Origin: Orobanche coerulescens
Taxonomy: Eukaryota; Streptophyta; Magnoliopsida; Lamiales; Orobanchaceae
Direction of reading: 5' to 3'
NCBI GenBank assembly: GCA_033398695.1
Contig: CM065802.1
Coordinates: 168,759,965 to 168,823,964, forward strand
DNA: 64,000 nt
Shown: one piece after another, positions 34,291 through 44,414 of the stretch
Numbering within the stretch: position 1 is the stretch's first letter
How the letters are laid out: every line of letters begins with the position of its first letter
Notes under the pieces: generated by a model
What the model was told of the DNA's origin: nothing
The model's database searches: none
What the model saw: the letters and a program-made list of their open reading frames with translations, nothing else
Program-made: the position numbers and the translations under genes

Positions 34291-35494
34291 TTCCACCTTT
34301 TCTACAATCAGACAAGCAGAGATTTAGATACCCAAATCTGTTTGGGTCCTCGGGGGTTAGTTGGTTTCCTGGAGAACTGATTTCTCCTGGGATTGAATTG
34401 TTGTTATTACCCCTATAAGGTGTGTAGGGTCTGGGCCTATATCCTCTGTTAGGATTGTGTACCAGATATACCTCATAAAACTGATGGTGTGGGCCATGTC
34501 TAAATCTTGGCTGAGACCATTTATTAAATCTTTGAGGTCTCCACACCTGTTCATTTTGAAAATTAGGATAACCTTGAGGTTTCCATCTGCCCCTCCCATT
34601 TTGAAATTTGTTTTTGGGGAGTCTTTGACAATAGTGGGCATGTTGTCTGGGCTGCTGTTTCTGCCTTGGCCATTGCCTAGTCTCATGTCTAGATGGCTGC
34701 CTTGTATACCTTGGCTGTAGCCGGGACCTGTGACTTGGTTGCTGTCTATTTTGAAATACAGGTTTGTATATTGGCTCAGCAGACGAGACAATTATTTCTC
34801 CCTTGATGAAAGTGGTTTTAGAACTAGAGGGAGTATTCGGGTCATATCCAAGGCCTGATCTGGAATATAATGGCCTTTTATTCGTACACAATTCGTCCAG
34901 AGTTAGAGATGCCTTCAGGGAGGTTATTTCCTTCGCCCGATTTTTAGTCAGCTGAGTCAGTTTAGTAAACTCAGCATTGACATAAGCAAGTGCAGCTGAT
35001 TTCTCACTATTTAAAATAGTTCATCGTTTTAACTCAGCTGTAGTGATATCAGCCTTGTTTGTAGAGTTGACTGCAACCTGTTTTTCAAGATCAGCTTTGG
35101 TTTTATTTAATTCTAGGCTGAGTTTTTCAAAATCATTTTTTAGCTGCCCATTCTCATCTTGCAGCTGGGTCCGCTCGGCTGATACAGTTTGGTGTGCAGA
35201 TTTTAATCTCTCAAAATCTGTGAGAAGCTGATTTACAGACTTGTGTAAGTCCATGTCTTGTGACATGTCTGAGCTGTTATTATTTGAAACTGAGGGTTTA
35301 GATGTTACCTCTTCATCAGCTAGGTTGGCCATCAGGCAATCATATTCTTCATCATCATCAAAGAAGAATCCGCTACTTGATTCTACTCGCTCTTGATCTT
35401 CTCCAATGAGGGCCTTCCTTTTGCTCTCGTCCTTCTTGAGATCAGGACAATCGATTTGGATGTGTCCTGTCTTGGGGCAATTATAACACTCCAC
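34235..35494 (-). pseudogene. Copia-2 Gag zinc knuckle, coiled coil and basic spacer
   Basis: The stretch 35494-35021 has an intact CCHC knuckle (CYNCPKTGHIQIDC), an acidic patch and the coiled coil (LQDENGQLKNDFEKLSLELN). The stretch 34891-34235 keeps the basic spacer open for 218 codons (SRLQPRYTRQPSRHETRQWP and RGRWKPQGYPNFQNEQVWR). The spacer is more complete here than in Copia-1. A stop near 35020 and a frame change separate the two parts. Confidence 0.85.
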
Positions 35495-35534
35495 CTTCCA
35501 GCTTCAAGCCTTTTGATTTCTCCTGGGGTTCTTC

Positions 35535-36355
35535 TTATAGGTCTTCTTGTATTTGGAGTAATTTTTTCCGAAGTTGTTGAACCTCTGCATTATGAACGCC
35601 ATTTCTTCCTCGAAATCGAGTAGATTTGGAGTTTGACTTCAGATAGGTTTTTGGTGGGGGACTCGACTGCAAAGGCTTTTCCCTTCTCTGCAGGCTCGGT
35701 TGATGATGAACTTGGAAGCTCGAACTCATAATCCTTCAGGTCAGAGAATAGCTCTTGGATCTTTATTTTGTTAAGATCCTTGGATTCTTATGGCCACTGC
35801 CTTTACACTCCATTCAGGATTGAGTGATCTTAAAACCTTCAGTGCTATCTCCCTGTTTCCATATGATTTTCTTAGGGAGTTAATCTCATTGATGATTTCA
35901 GTGAACCTTGTGTCCACTTGGTCTATGGATTCGCCATTCTTCATTTTGAAGTTGTCAAATTTTTGGGTAGCAATTGACTTGTTTTCTTTTATTAGCTCTG
36001 TTCCCTCACACATTAAGGCGAATGTGTCCCAGATTTCTTTGGCCTTTTTGCAGTTCATGATCTTGACCATTGATGATTTGTCAAGAGTTTGGCACAGCAC
36101 GTCTATGGCCCGGTTGTCAAGGTTGGCCAGCTTCCTTTCCTCAATGGTCAGCTCCGCCCTCTTCTTTGGGCTCTTTTCTGGCTTCCCGGCTGCAATCTCC
36201 TCGGGAGTGTTTTCCTTCTCGAAGGTGGAAGGACCGTTCTCTATGATGCACCACATGTCATCATAGATTGAAGATAGGTGTGCCTGCATCCTTATCTTCC
36301 AAAGATCATACTCGACAACTAAAAAAACAGGTAATCTAGAATGCATGTTTTCCAT
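35535..36355 (-). pseudogene. Copia-2 Gag capsid-like domain
   Basis: The start chosen is the Met of MENMHSRLP at 36355, 49 bases after the primer site. YDLWKIRMQAHLSS, KKAKEIWDTFALMCEGTE and EINSLRKSYGNREIALKVLR are intact. The frame is lost at 35790, where Copia-1 has two extra bases (RESKDLNK), and continues in another frame to 35535. Confidence 0.87.
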
Positions 36356-36403
36356 TTCTAGAATGAGCTTAAAATATATCCTCGATATATGGATCTGCCA
36401 ACC

Positions 36404-36415
36404 GCTCCGATACCA
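36404..36415 (-). other. Copia-2 primer binding site (tRNA-Met)
   Basis: The minus strand TGGTATCGGAGC lies two bases inside the 5' LTR, as in Copia-1. Confidence 0.9.
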
Positions 36416-36417
36416 CT

Positions 36418-37911
36418 TGTAGGTCACAAGTCTTCCAGGAATAAGTCTAGGGGGGTGAATATACTTATGGAAACTCTTCTCCACAAAGGATGAGTTTCTC
36501 AGCTGATGATACAGAAGACTTAGAGTCGTCTGTAGTCAATGTAAGTGCGGAAGTCAGCTGATGATGAACACAGAAATAATCAATGGAACACTTAAGTATG
36601 AATGCAGCAGTTAAGTATGATGATGAAAGCAGTAAAATACGCAGGCAGTTATAGTGGTCTCATGGTTGGGGTAATCCTCTACTAATCCACTTTTCTCCAA
36701 ACCAGTTGGAGATTAATTCACTATAATTCTCAACCAGTGATAAATATTACCGTGATTCAACCAATTGCAACAGCTTCCAACCAGTAGAATTCCTTGCCGT
36801 TGCACACCCTTTGACTGCCTTGCACCTCTTGATCTACGATCCTTGGATGCCTCTACAGTCTCTCTAACTTCAACCAGTGAAGTACCCCGAACTCAGGTTT
36901 TAAAGACATGAGTGTTTGTCTTCTCCAACTATGAGCTTCTTCAAATAAGAACTTTTGAACTCTTGCTCTTTCACGATGCTATAGTTCGCTTTGATTGCTT
37001 TGTTTGCCTTTATTGCTTGTAAGTGTTGTTTGCATTGTACTGCTCATCTTCAAATATTTGGATATATATATATATAGGTGTTGATCCTTGAGCATTTTCT
37101 TCATAGCCATTGCAAATATTTAACAAATCCGTCCGTTGGAGAAATAGACTTCTTTGTTTATTTTTCTGAATGTTGCAAGGCTGGATTACCATATTTTACT
37201 CCAATTCCGACCGCTGTGAAGCCTCTCATGTGATGCACTGAATCTTTTGAATATTAATGTCTCCAGTGGCAGGTCTGGATGATTTATTTAAATCATATCC
37301 TTTCCGAGAATCTCTCCAATCTGTCTCTAATCACCCGCATGTGACTTTCCGTAAATATTGACTATTCAACGCATGCTGACGTGGACTGGAGTACTTGGCT
37401 TATTACTAGACTGTCCTCTATGTGGTCAGCATATCTGATGTGCAGTCAACCTACTCTGCTGTCGACTTCTATGATGTGCCGACTTGTCTGAAGTCTTCTG
37501 ACCTGGTTTAGCTTGACTGATCTGATGGTCAGACTTCAGATGACTTGACTTTCCTTCTTGACTGCTGGCTGGTCCAACTTTGCTGATTAAACTGTTTGAC
37601 CAGAACTTCTATGATAAGGGTTGCCTGATATAGCTCGTCTGTGGTCAACCTTATCTGAACAGGTGAGTTCACCAAGACTCGGCTAATAGATATTTATCTG
37701 ATTTGTACTTAGCCGATTTTTAAAGCCTAACTTATGTGGCCTATAGAAGATACTCATTTGGTTCTTCTTTACATTTTGCCTAGTATTCTAACTTATCAGT
37801 TTGGCCTATGGAAGATACTCATTTGGTTCTTCCTTACATTTTGCCAAGTAATTAATTTACATTTGAATGTATAAGGATGACATCATCAAAATCTAATAAG
37901 TATTCCTAACA
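36418..37911 (-). repeat. Copia-2 5' LTR (1494 bp)
   Basis: It runs TGTAGGTCACAAG to TATTCCTAACA and includes the ~85-bp block absent from both 3' LTRs. A short (TA)n expansion lies at 37063-37074. CGGAT (37912-37916) closes the target duplication. Confidence 0.92.
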
Positions 37912-38382
37912 CGGATAGCATCATCAAATCCCAAGACGATAACTGTTTGTCCATCAAGAGACAAATACCAAAGGAAATACGGAAGATACCTCAAGATATG
38001 AACTGTCACGACGAAATCACGTCGTTCTAATCCAAGATCAGATCAACAACATACGGACATGGCCCTTCACAAGACCTACAAATGCATACTCATATGACAA
38101 CGTCAATATGCTCACATCAATAACGACAATGTATACTTATGGCAAACCCATAATATACATATGCACAATAACAACACATGATAAAATCAATGATTCGAAT
38201 CCACATGATTCCATCGACATACTACCGGGTAATCCAATGATCCAGCGCCCTCAGCATAGATCCCCATGATGATCCCGTCGGACCAACGCATGGTGGAAAA
38301 CCTGTCCAACAATCCAGCGCCCTCAGCATAGATCCCCATGATGATCCCATCGGATCAACGCATAGTGGACATCCGATCTAGC
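37912..38382 (-). repeat. LTR A3, right part, interrupted by array B
   Basis: It is collinear with LTR A1 2935-3395 up to base 38382, including two tandem units (near 38240 and 38310). Here array B begins. The remaining ~2.4 kb of A3, with its promoter, should continue beyond the window. CTAGC (38378-38382) is the expected target duplication of B. Confidence 0.85.
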
Positions 38383-39478
38383 TGTAACACCCCCAATCCA
38401 CTCAGGGATATTACACGCCGTAGACCCTCTCCTCGAGGATCTACCAGGATGATAACTAAAATCAAACATCTAAACATCGCCTTTAAGGCCAAAATGACTC
38501 AGTAGACCGATTTGGTCTTTCAATAATAACATACAACTAAATTCCAAACACTTACCCATGCAGGGGTCAATATACAATAAACTCCCGTACAACGGGGAAA
38601 AGATACTGCAGTGGAAAAGAAAATACAACTAGACCAATACGACATCAACGGATCCTCGTGTGATTAGTATCGTTCATCTTTCATCATCCTTCGTGCCGAC
38701 CCTGTGCTATGCTCCAAAACCTGAATGCAAAAATAGACATCCACCCCCCGAATACTCGGGGGTTAGCAAAACTCCACTGTTTTGCTAGTGCAAATACAAA
38801 GTGCAAATACGAGCCATATAATTCACATTCCACGAATAACAATAACCGGGAAATCCCCAAAGATTCAAATGTAACGAAAAGTACTTCCCGAGGCATGAGT
38901 TTGGGTAAAACATTCCAAAACCGATAGATCATAAATCAAGGGAAACAATTTATAAAACCGTTTAAAATGCCATCGAGGGTTTTAATAGAAAACAATTTTA
39001 GGATTATCGAATCCTTCTATTTCCAAAAATCAACAGGGTCACAACCCAAAGGTTTTGTTTTCGCAAATAGAAAATCGATAACAATTTACAGGGTCAGAAC
39101 CCAACATCACGTGTCCTCAACGGACATAAAATCAACGAAACGTAATCACGCACGAGCATCGCCTAGGACCGGGACGCCACCACAGACATCCCACCCGAGG
39201 CCTCGAAGGACCCTCCCGAGCTGGCTAGCGAAACAATTCACAACATATCACAACCATAAGTTATCTTGACATCGTACTCGCAAGTACCGATTCTCGGAGC
39301 CCTCTCCAGACCTACCCGATTAGATAACCTTATGGTCAAATCATATCAAATGTCCGTACTCGCAAGTAACGCGCCGCCGGAGGCCTCACGGGTCCCTACC
39401 CAGTAAACATCAATCAAATATACCCACAAGTTATCGTGACATCGCACTCGCAAGTGACGATTCTTGAAGCCCTCTCCA
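38383..39478 (-). repeat. LTR B1, left part (split by element C)
   Basis: It begins TGTAACACCCCCAATCC. It contains the hairpin/branch-point motif (38743-38796), the acceptor-like CAG|G (minus strand, ends 38721) and three repeats marked by ACTCGCAAG at 39276, 39358 and 39446. It ends CTCCA (39474-39478), the target duplication of C. The uninterrupted sequence is seen in B2 near 56720-56760 and B3 near 62300-62340. Confidence 0.92.
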
Positions 39479-40035
39479 TGTAACACCCCAATTCACAAAT
39501 GGGACGTTACACGCTGTAGAACCCTCGGGAGGTCTACCAGGCTAACACATGACACATAAACCACAATATAAACCCAAATGATGCACTCAAAAGTAAGTAA
39601 GGCCGTGGCCTCGGCCAAAACCTTTTAACGGAGTACATGAACAAAAGATAAATCCAATTCATTGCCCACGCAGGGGACTTAAACCAAGTTTCAAAGTAAA
39701 CAGTCTAACTCCAATACTCGACACATGCAACGACAAAATATAAAAATACAGACTCGAGCCACATCATCAATCCATACCATCCTTTGCATGCGTGTCCCAT
39801 GCCTGCTCTTCAGCTCTCCCGGTACCTGAAATGCATAAGACGCATTTCCCCCATTTAAGGGGTTAGCATTCGAATGGCTAGTGCAAGTACACAATTACAC
39901 AACATTATATACAAAAAAAATATGGTTTTTACACAATCATCTCAAAACATAAGTCATTTGCCATATATATTCCGGAATACTACATTGGCAATCAAATCAG
40001 TTTCCAATCATCACGATATCACAAAATCACAACTG

Positions 40036-40256
40036 GTATCCCGTGGCCGTACCCCTTAGTATTGACCCCCAGACATCCCGTCGAACACTCCGGGTGGGAT
40101 ACCACTTCCGCGGCCGTACCCCTTAGTATCGAACCCCAGACATCCCGTCGGACACTCCGGGTGGAAGTTCAATTACACACGCACCCAAGTCCACTTCCAC
40201 GGCCGTACCCCTTAGTATCGACGCCCAGACATCCCGTCGGACACTCCGGGTGGAAG
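40036..40256. repeat. Three-unit tandem repeat in element C LTR
   Basis: GGCCGTACCCCTTAGTAT recurs at 40045, 40112 and 40201, each followed by CAGACATCCCGTCG and ACACTCCGGGTGG. The right LTR has the same set at 47170-47390. The CCCGTCGGA core is shared with the repeats of LTR A and D. Confidence 0.9.
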
Positions 40257-40877
40257 GAACACAACTCACGCACCAGAAAATCACCATTCATCATTCATTT
40301 CGAAAATCACAACATACATACCGAAATGTAATACATGTACTTGCCTTGAATGAATCGAAACAAAGGAACAACGAAGGAATAGGTTTCGGTCCGTACAATC
40401 CTTCCAAATCCGTTCCTAACACAATAACGGTATACACAAGTCTCAATAACGCGGAAAGGTAAGAATAAATCCTAATTATACCCGCTGGAACAATTTGTCG
40501 GTCATGACTTGGGTATCGTCGACTATAAGTGACGAACATTGAAAAGCTTGAAGTTTAAAACCACAAATAAACAATAAAATGAAGGATTACAACGATCGAA
40601 GTCTAGCGATAACCCAGTGATAATTCGGACTATGAGAGTCAAATCCCAAGAAATCCCCAAATTTCCCCCAAAATCTCAAAACAAGGGTTTTGGGAATTTT
40701 TACCTTGATTCGGATGGTGGAAAGTGATTAGGAACTTGAAGAATTCACGCAAGGAATGCCCGGTGGTAGTGAATGATGATCTACAGTCGGAATCGGCCCT
40801 AACCCTCGCCTGGAATCGCTCAAAATCGAGAAGGATAAGAAATGAAGGAAAAATGACGAAGTTGACTGCTGCTGTCA

Positions 40878-41174
40878 TATTTATATTTAACAGACTTAGC
40901 GCACGCTACGCACAAGCATTAGCGTGCGCTAGCGGGGCATGGCAGAACAGTCTGCCTACTGTCCTCCAGTTAGCGTACGCAAGCTAACATGGTTAGCGTG
41001 CGCTAGTACTAGGGATTAGCGTGCGTTAACGCTGAATTAGCGTACGCTACAGTCGATGCAAATCTTGAACCTCATCCCCAGGCTGAAATCGTTAGCGCAC
41101 GCTACGAACCCGTGTTAGCGTACGCTAACCACACGATGATAGCGCACGCAAGTCGATCTGAGTAGCGTGCGCTA
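40878..41174 (-). promoter_or_regulatory. Element C 3' LTR: TATA box with ten upstream palindromes
   Basis: About ten copies of TAGCGYRCGCTA or close variants lie at 40897, 40920, 40971, 40994, 41017, 41038, 41093, 41116, 41140 and 41163. All sit upstream of a TATA box (40878-40889). Each is a perfect or near-perfect 12-bp palindrome with two or three CpGs. The spacing varies, so a tandem repeat does not explain it. Binding sites for a dimeric regulator or a silencing target are possible readings. Confidence 0.65.
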
Positions 41175-41691
41175 CTCAGCGGCGATTACGCACGGCTGCA
41201 CTGCAACAGCGCAAAAGTGCCGGAAAACGAGGCAAGACCAGAATCCGGAATCATAAACACGTAATACTCAAGATGAAAAAGCTAAGCGTTGAAAGAGAAT
41301 ATAATCCCGATCACTAGAGAGTCTGATATGAAGCAAATGAAACGAAGTTCTCCAAACTTATGAAAATTACAAAAACGGCCCAAGTACCCGAAAAATCGCA
41401 ATACATCGACGGATTAACAAACCGAAAGTTTCAACACGACCAAACCAACCATACAAACTTGTGCAACTCAAGAAACAACGAACACGAATAGTTTTTACGA
41501 GAATTGAACGTACATGCGACAAGATATAATTCAAGATGAAATTATGCAAAAACATCCTCGAAACTCGACCAGACGGAAAAACTCCAAGAACAAAATAGAT
41601 TCAGAATTCCAAAACAGTGCTAAGCGAGTTGTCTGAAACGAACATACACCAAAAATAGAAATTACCGAAAATAGAAAATACGGATATTACA

Positions 41692-41708
41692 TTATCTCCC
41701 CCTAAAAA
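41692..41708 (-). other. Element C polypurine tract
   Basis: The minus strand TTTTTAGGGGGAGATAA abuts the 3' LTR and would prime plus-strand DNA synthesis. Confidence 0.85.
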
Positions 41709-41726
41709 TAAGTTTCGTCCCGAAAC

Positions 41727-42473
41727 TTACATCGCGAACAACTCAGGGTATCTCGACCGCATACTCTCCTCCGTCTCCCATGTGGCTTCCTCGGACCCAT
41801 GTCTCGACCATTGAACTTTAACCAGAGGAATGGTTTTATGACGAAGCTGCTTCACCCGACGCTCTAAAATCTGAATCGGCCTCTCCTCGATGGTAATGTC
41901 GGGTCCCAACTCGATCTCTCCAAAGTCAATAATATGGCTAGGGTCCGATACGTACCTCCTAAGCTGGGAAACATGAAATACGTTATGAATGTGGCTCAGG
42001 GACGGCGGCAAGCCTAACCGATAGGCAAGCTCCCCCACTCTCTCTAAAATCTCAAACGGCCCAATGTATCTCGGACTAAGTTTACCCTTCCAGCCGAAGC
42101 GGTAAACTCCCCGTGTCGGCGACACCTTAAGCAAAACGTGATCTCCCACTTCGAACTCCAACGGCCGGCGACGCGTGTCGGCATAAGACTTCTGCCGACT
42201 CTGGGCCGTCAACAATCTATCACGAATCAGAGTAATCTTCTCTCTCGTCTCAACTACCATATCGGGCTCGGTACCAATCAGCTCGGACGCATCGTCCCAA
42301 CACAACGGTGATCTACACCTCCTCCCATACAACGCCTCAAATGGTGCCATTTTGATCGAGGCGTGCCAACTATTGTTGTACGTGAACTCGATCAACGGCA
42401 AGTGCGACTCCCAATCATCCTTCCAATCTAGGGCACAGGCTCTCAACATATCCTCTAACGTCTGGATTGTCTG
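41727..42473 (-). pseudogene. Element C integrase C-terminus with chromodomain-like end
   Basis: This 240-codon stretch continues integrase after a stop. It has the WHASIKMAPFEALYGRRCRS block, then a GPF/Y-type region (GKLSPRYIGPFEILERVGEL and HNVFHVSQLRRYV). The last ~50 residues (LVKVQWSRHGSEEATWETEE, then RYPELF) resemble the chromodomain tail of chromoviruses, which directs insertion to particular chromatin. It ends 18 bases before the polypurine tract. The stretch itself is undamaged and in the same frame as the rest of pol. Confidence 0.9.
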
Positions 42474-42782
42474 CTATGACTGCGCGTCAGTCTGAGGGTG
42501 GTAAGATGTACTGAGTCTCAACTCAGTCCCCAAAGCTCGATGAACAGCCTGCCAAAAATGTGACACAAACCGGCCATCACGATCCGAAACAATACTCTTA
42601 GGAGTCCCATGCAATCTCACGATCTCTGCAATAAACACTCGTGCCAATCTCTCTGGACCCCAAGTGTCCTTAATACCCAGGAAATGAGCTGATTTGGTCA
42701 GTCGATCGACAATAACCCAAATCATGTTCATTCCAGTCCGAGTCCTAGGCATACTAGTAATGAAATCCATAGAAATATCCTC
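42474..42782 (-). pseudogene. Element C integrase catalytic core, amber at the catalytic Glu
   Basis: The open stretch is bounded by stops at both ends. It holds the first catalytic Asp (MDFITSMPRT) and the second (SDRDGRFVSHFW, residue 63 of the 98-codon part). It ends DAQS followed by TAG. Counting gives exactly 35 residues between the second Asp and the stop, so the amber replaces the Glu of the D-D-35-E triad. A second stop (TAG, 42780-42782) replaces Trp in EWK-W-ED just upstream. Confidence 0.92.
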
Positions 42783-44414
42783 CTATTTCCACTCCGGAAT
42801 AGGAAGTGGTCGCAAAAACCCCGCGGGTCGCTGATGCTCGATCTTAACCTGCTGACAGGTCAAACATCTCGACACGAACTCGCTAACGTCTGTCTTCAAA
42901 TTACTCCACCAGTAGTTACTCCTCACGTCCTTGTACATTTTACTCGTACCAGGATGTATGGAGTAAGGCGTGGTATGAGCTTCGCTCAAGATCTTCTGTC
43001 TCAGCTCAATAACATTCGGTACACATAATCTGCCGCGAAATCTCAGAACGCCATCATCCTGAACCACAAATCCGGGGGCTTTCCCCTTCCTCACATCCTC
43101 CCTCAACTGGGCCAAAAACGGATCGTCATACTGCTTCGCCTTGATATCATCAGTGAAGGACGAAGTGATCTCTAACGCACATAACTGGCCCTGAACTCTC
43201 TGAACCCAAATCTCAATATTCTGATAGATGAAATCTCGCTGGATCCTACTCTGCGGTGTAAGTACCTCTAACATCTGCAAGGCCATCAGTTTTCGGCTCA
43301 ACGCATCAGCCACTACGTTGGCCTTACCCGGATGGTAAAGTATCTCGAGGTCGTAATCTTTAATTAGCTCTAACCACCTACGCTGCCTCATATTCAACTC
43401 TTTCTGGCTGAAGATGTACTTCAGACTCTTGTGATCCGTAAAAATCTTACACGATGACCCATAGAGGTAATGCCTCCAAATTTTTAAGGCGAAAACGACC
43501 GCAGCTAACTCCAAATCGTGCGTGGGATAATTTACCTCATAAGGTTTCAATTGGCGGGACGCATAAGCAATCACTCTGTCTCTCTGCATCAAAACACATC
43601 CTAGACCAAGGCCCGAAGTATCACTATACACTACGAAATCCCCGTTCCCCTGAGGCAATGCTAAAACGGGTGCGGTAGTCAAACGTCTCTTTAACTCGTC
43701 AAAACTGTCCTGCCTGTCTGCAGTCCACTCGAACTTCTGAATTTTCTGGAGCAACTGAGTGAGTGGTCTGGCGATCTTAGAAAATCCCTCAACGAATCTA
43801 CGGTAATAGCCGGCAAGACCCAGAAAACTCCTCACCTCCTTCACATTCTTAGGCGGCTCCCAAGCCATCACTGCCTCTATCTTCTGTGGATCTACCCGAA
43901 CTCCCTCTGCTGAAATCACATGCCCGAGGAACGTCACTTCCTCGAGCCAAAACTCACACTTAGAGAACTTCACGTATAACTGCTCGGCCCTCAAAGTGTC
44001 TAATACAACCCGGAGATGTAAGGCGTGCTCCACCTGACTCCGTGAATAGATAAGAATATCGTCGATAAAAACAACTACGAATTTGTCCAGATACTCAATA
44101 AAAACTTTGTCCATCAACTGCATGAACACTGCTGGGGCATTGGTTAGCCCGAAGGGCATAACCACAAATTCGTAATGGCCATATCTCGTCCGAAAGGCAG
44201 CTTTCGGAATATCGACGTCCCGAATCCTCAATTGGTAGTAGCCCGATCGCAAATCAATCTTCGAGAAGACTGTCGCCCCCTGAAGCTGATCAAACAAATC
44301 GTCAATCCTGGGCAAAGGGTATTTATTTTTGATGGTTAGCTTGTTTAATTCTCGATAGTCGATGCATAAACGAAGCGATCCATCCTTCTTCTTAGCAAAA
44401 AGTACAGGCGCACC
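42783..44414 (-). pseudogene. Element C reverse transcriptase, RNase H and integrase zinc domain
   Basis: Numbered from the Met at 44315 (510 codons): RT has the first catalytic Asp in [11 protein letters not shown] (Asp21) and FIDD at 83-86. RNase H has Asp232 (YSDTSG), Glu269 ([10 protein letters not shown]), Asp294 (FTDHKSLKY) and Asp337 (VADALSR). The integrase HHCC module follows at His447, His454, Cys484 and Cys487. All active-site residues are present. Upstream, 44316-44411 continues in the same frame to a TGA (44412-44414) at the Trp of SPWGAP. The Met is internal to the polyprotein and not a real start. Confidence 0.93.

Larger units (their letters stand above)
25842..37911 (-). mobile_element. 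Copia-2: duplicate of Copia-1, 12.1 kb
   Basis: LTRs are at 25842-27248 and 36418-37911, with target duplication CGGAA/CGGAT (25837-25841, 37912-37916). The insertion point is the same base of the A LTR as for Copia-1. Left LTRs resemble each other more than either resembles its own partner, and shared indels and a shared stop confirm common descent. It is therefore a copy made by DNA duplication rather than a second insertion. Gene order and decay state are similar to Copia-1, but many of the breaks are private. Confidence 0.9.
2189..38382 (-). mobile_element. Array A: tandem LARD-like element (LTR-int-LTR-int-LTR)
   Basis: Three LTRs of one family (A1 2189-5864; A2 8317-9061 plus 21347-22684; A3 25144-25841 plus 37912-38382) are separated by two internal regions of 2452 and 2459 bp. 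Both internal regions end at a tRNA-Met primer site next to the LTR on their right, which fixes minus orientation. No gag or pol domain is recognisable in any frame. The long LTR (3676 bp in A1) and short non-coding interior fit a large retrotransposon derivative (LARD), a non-autonomous class that uses proteins of a relative. Two Copia copies and array B are nested inside it. The right end lies outside the window. Confidence 0.85.
39479..41691 (-). repeat. Element C 3' LTR (2213 bp)
   Basis: In element orientation it contains the palindrome cluster (41174-40897), TATA (40889-40878, TAAATATAAAT), donor CAAG|GTAAAA (40704|40703) and acceptor GTGTTAG|G (40416|40415). These are followed by GC donor CAAG|GCAAGTAC (40345|40344), three tandem repeats (40036-40256), hairpin with CTAAC (39845-39890) and acceptor TTTCAG|G (39826|39825). 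Splice roles are predictions. Confidence 0.93.

Noticed and set aside
37063..37074. TATATATATA run in the Copia-2 5' LTR as a promoter
   Set aside because: It is a simple-repeat expansion private to this copy. The other LTR copies have only GGATATATATAGG at this place, so it may be a TATA region but the run itself is not informative.
9062..37911. Two independent Copia insertions into a hotspot
   Set aside because: Shared indels, a shared stop and left-with-left LTR similarity show descent from one insertion by DNA duplication.
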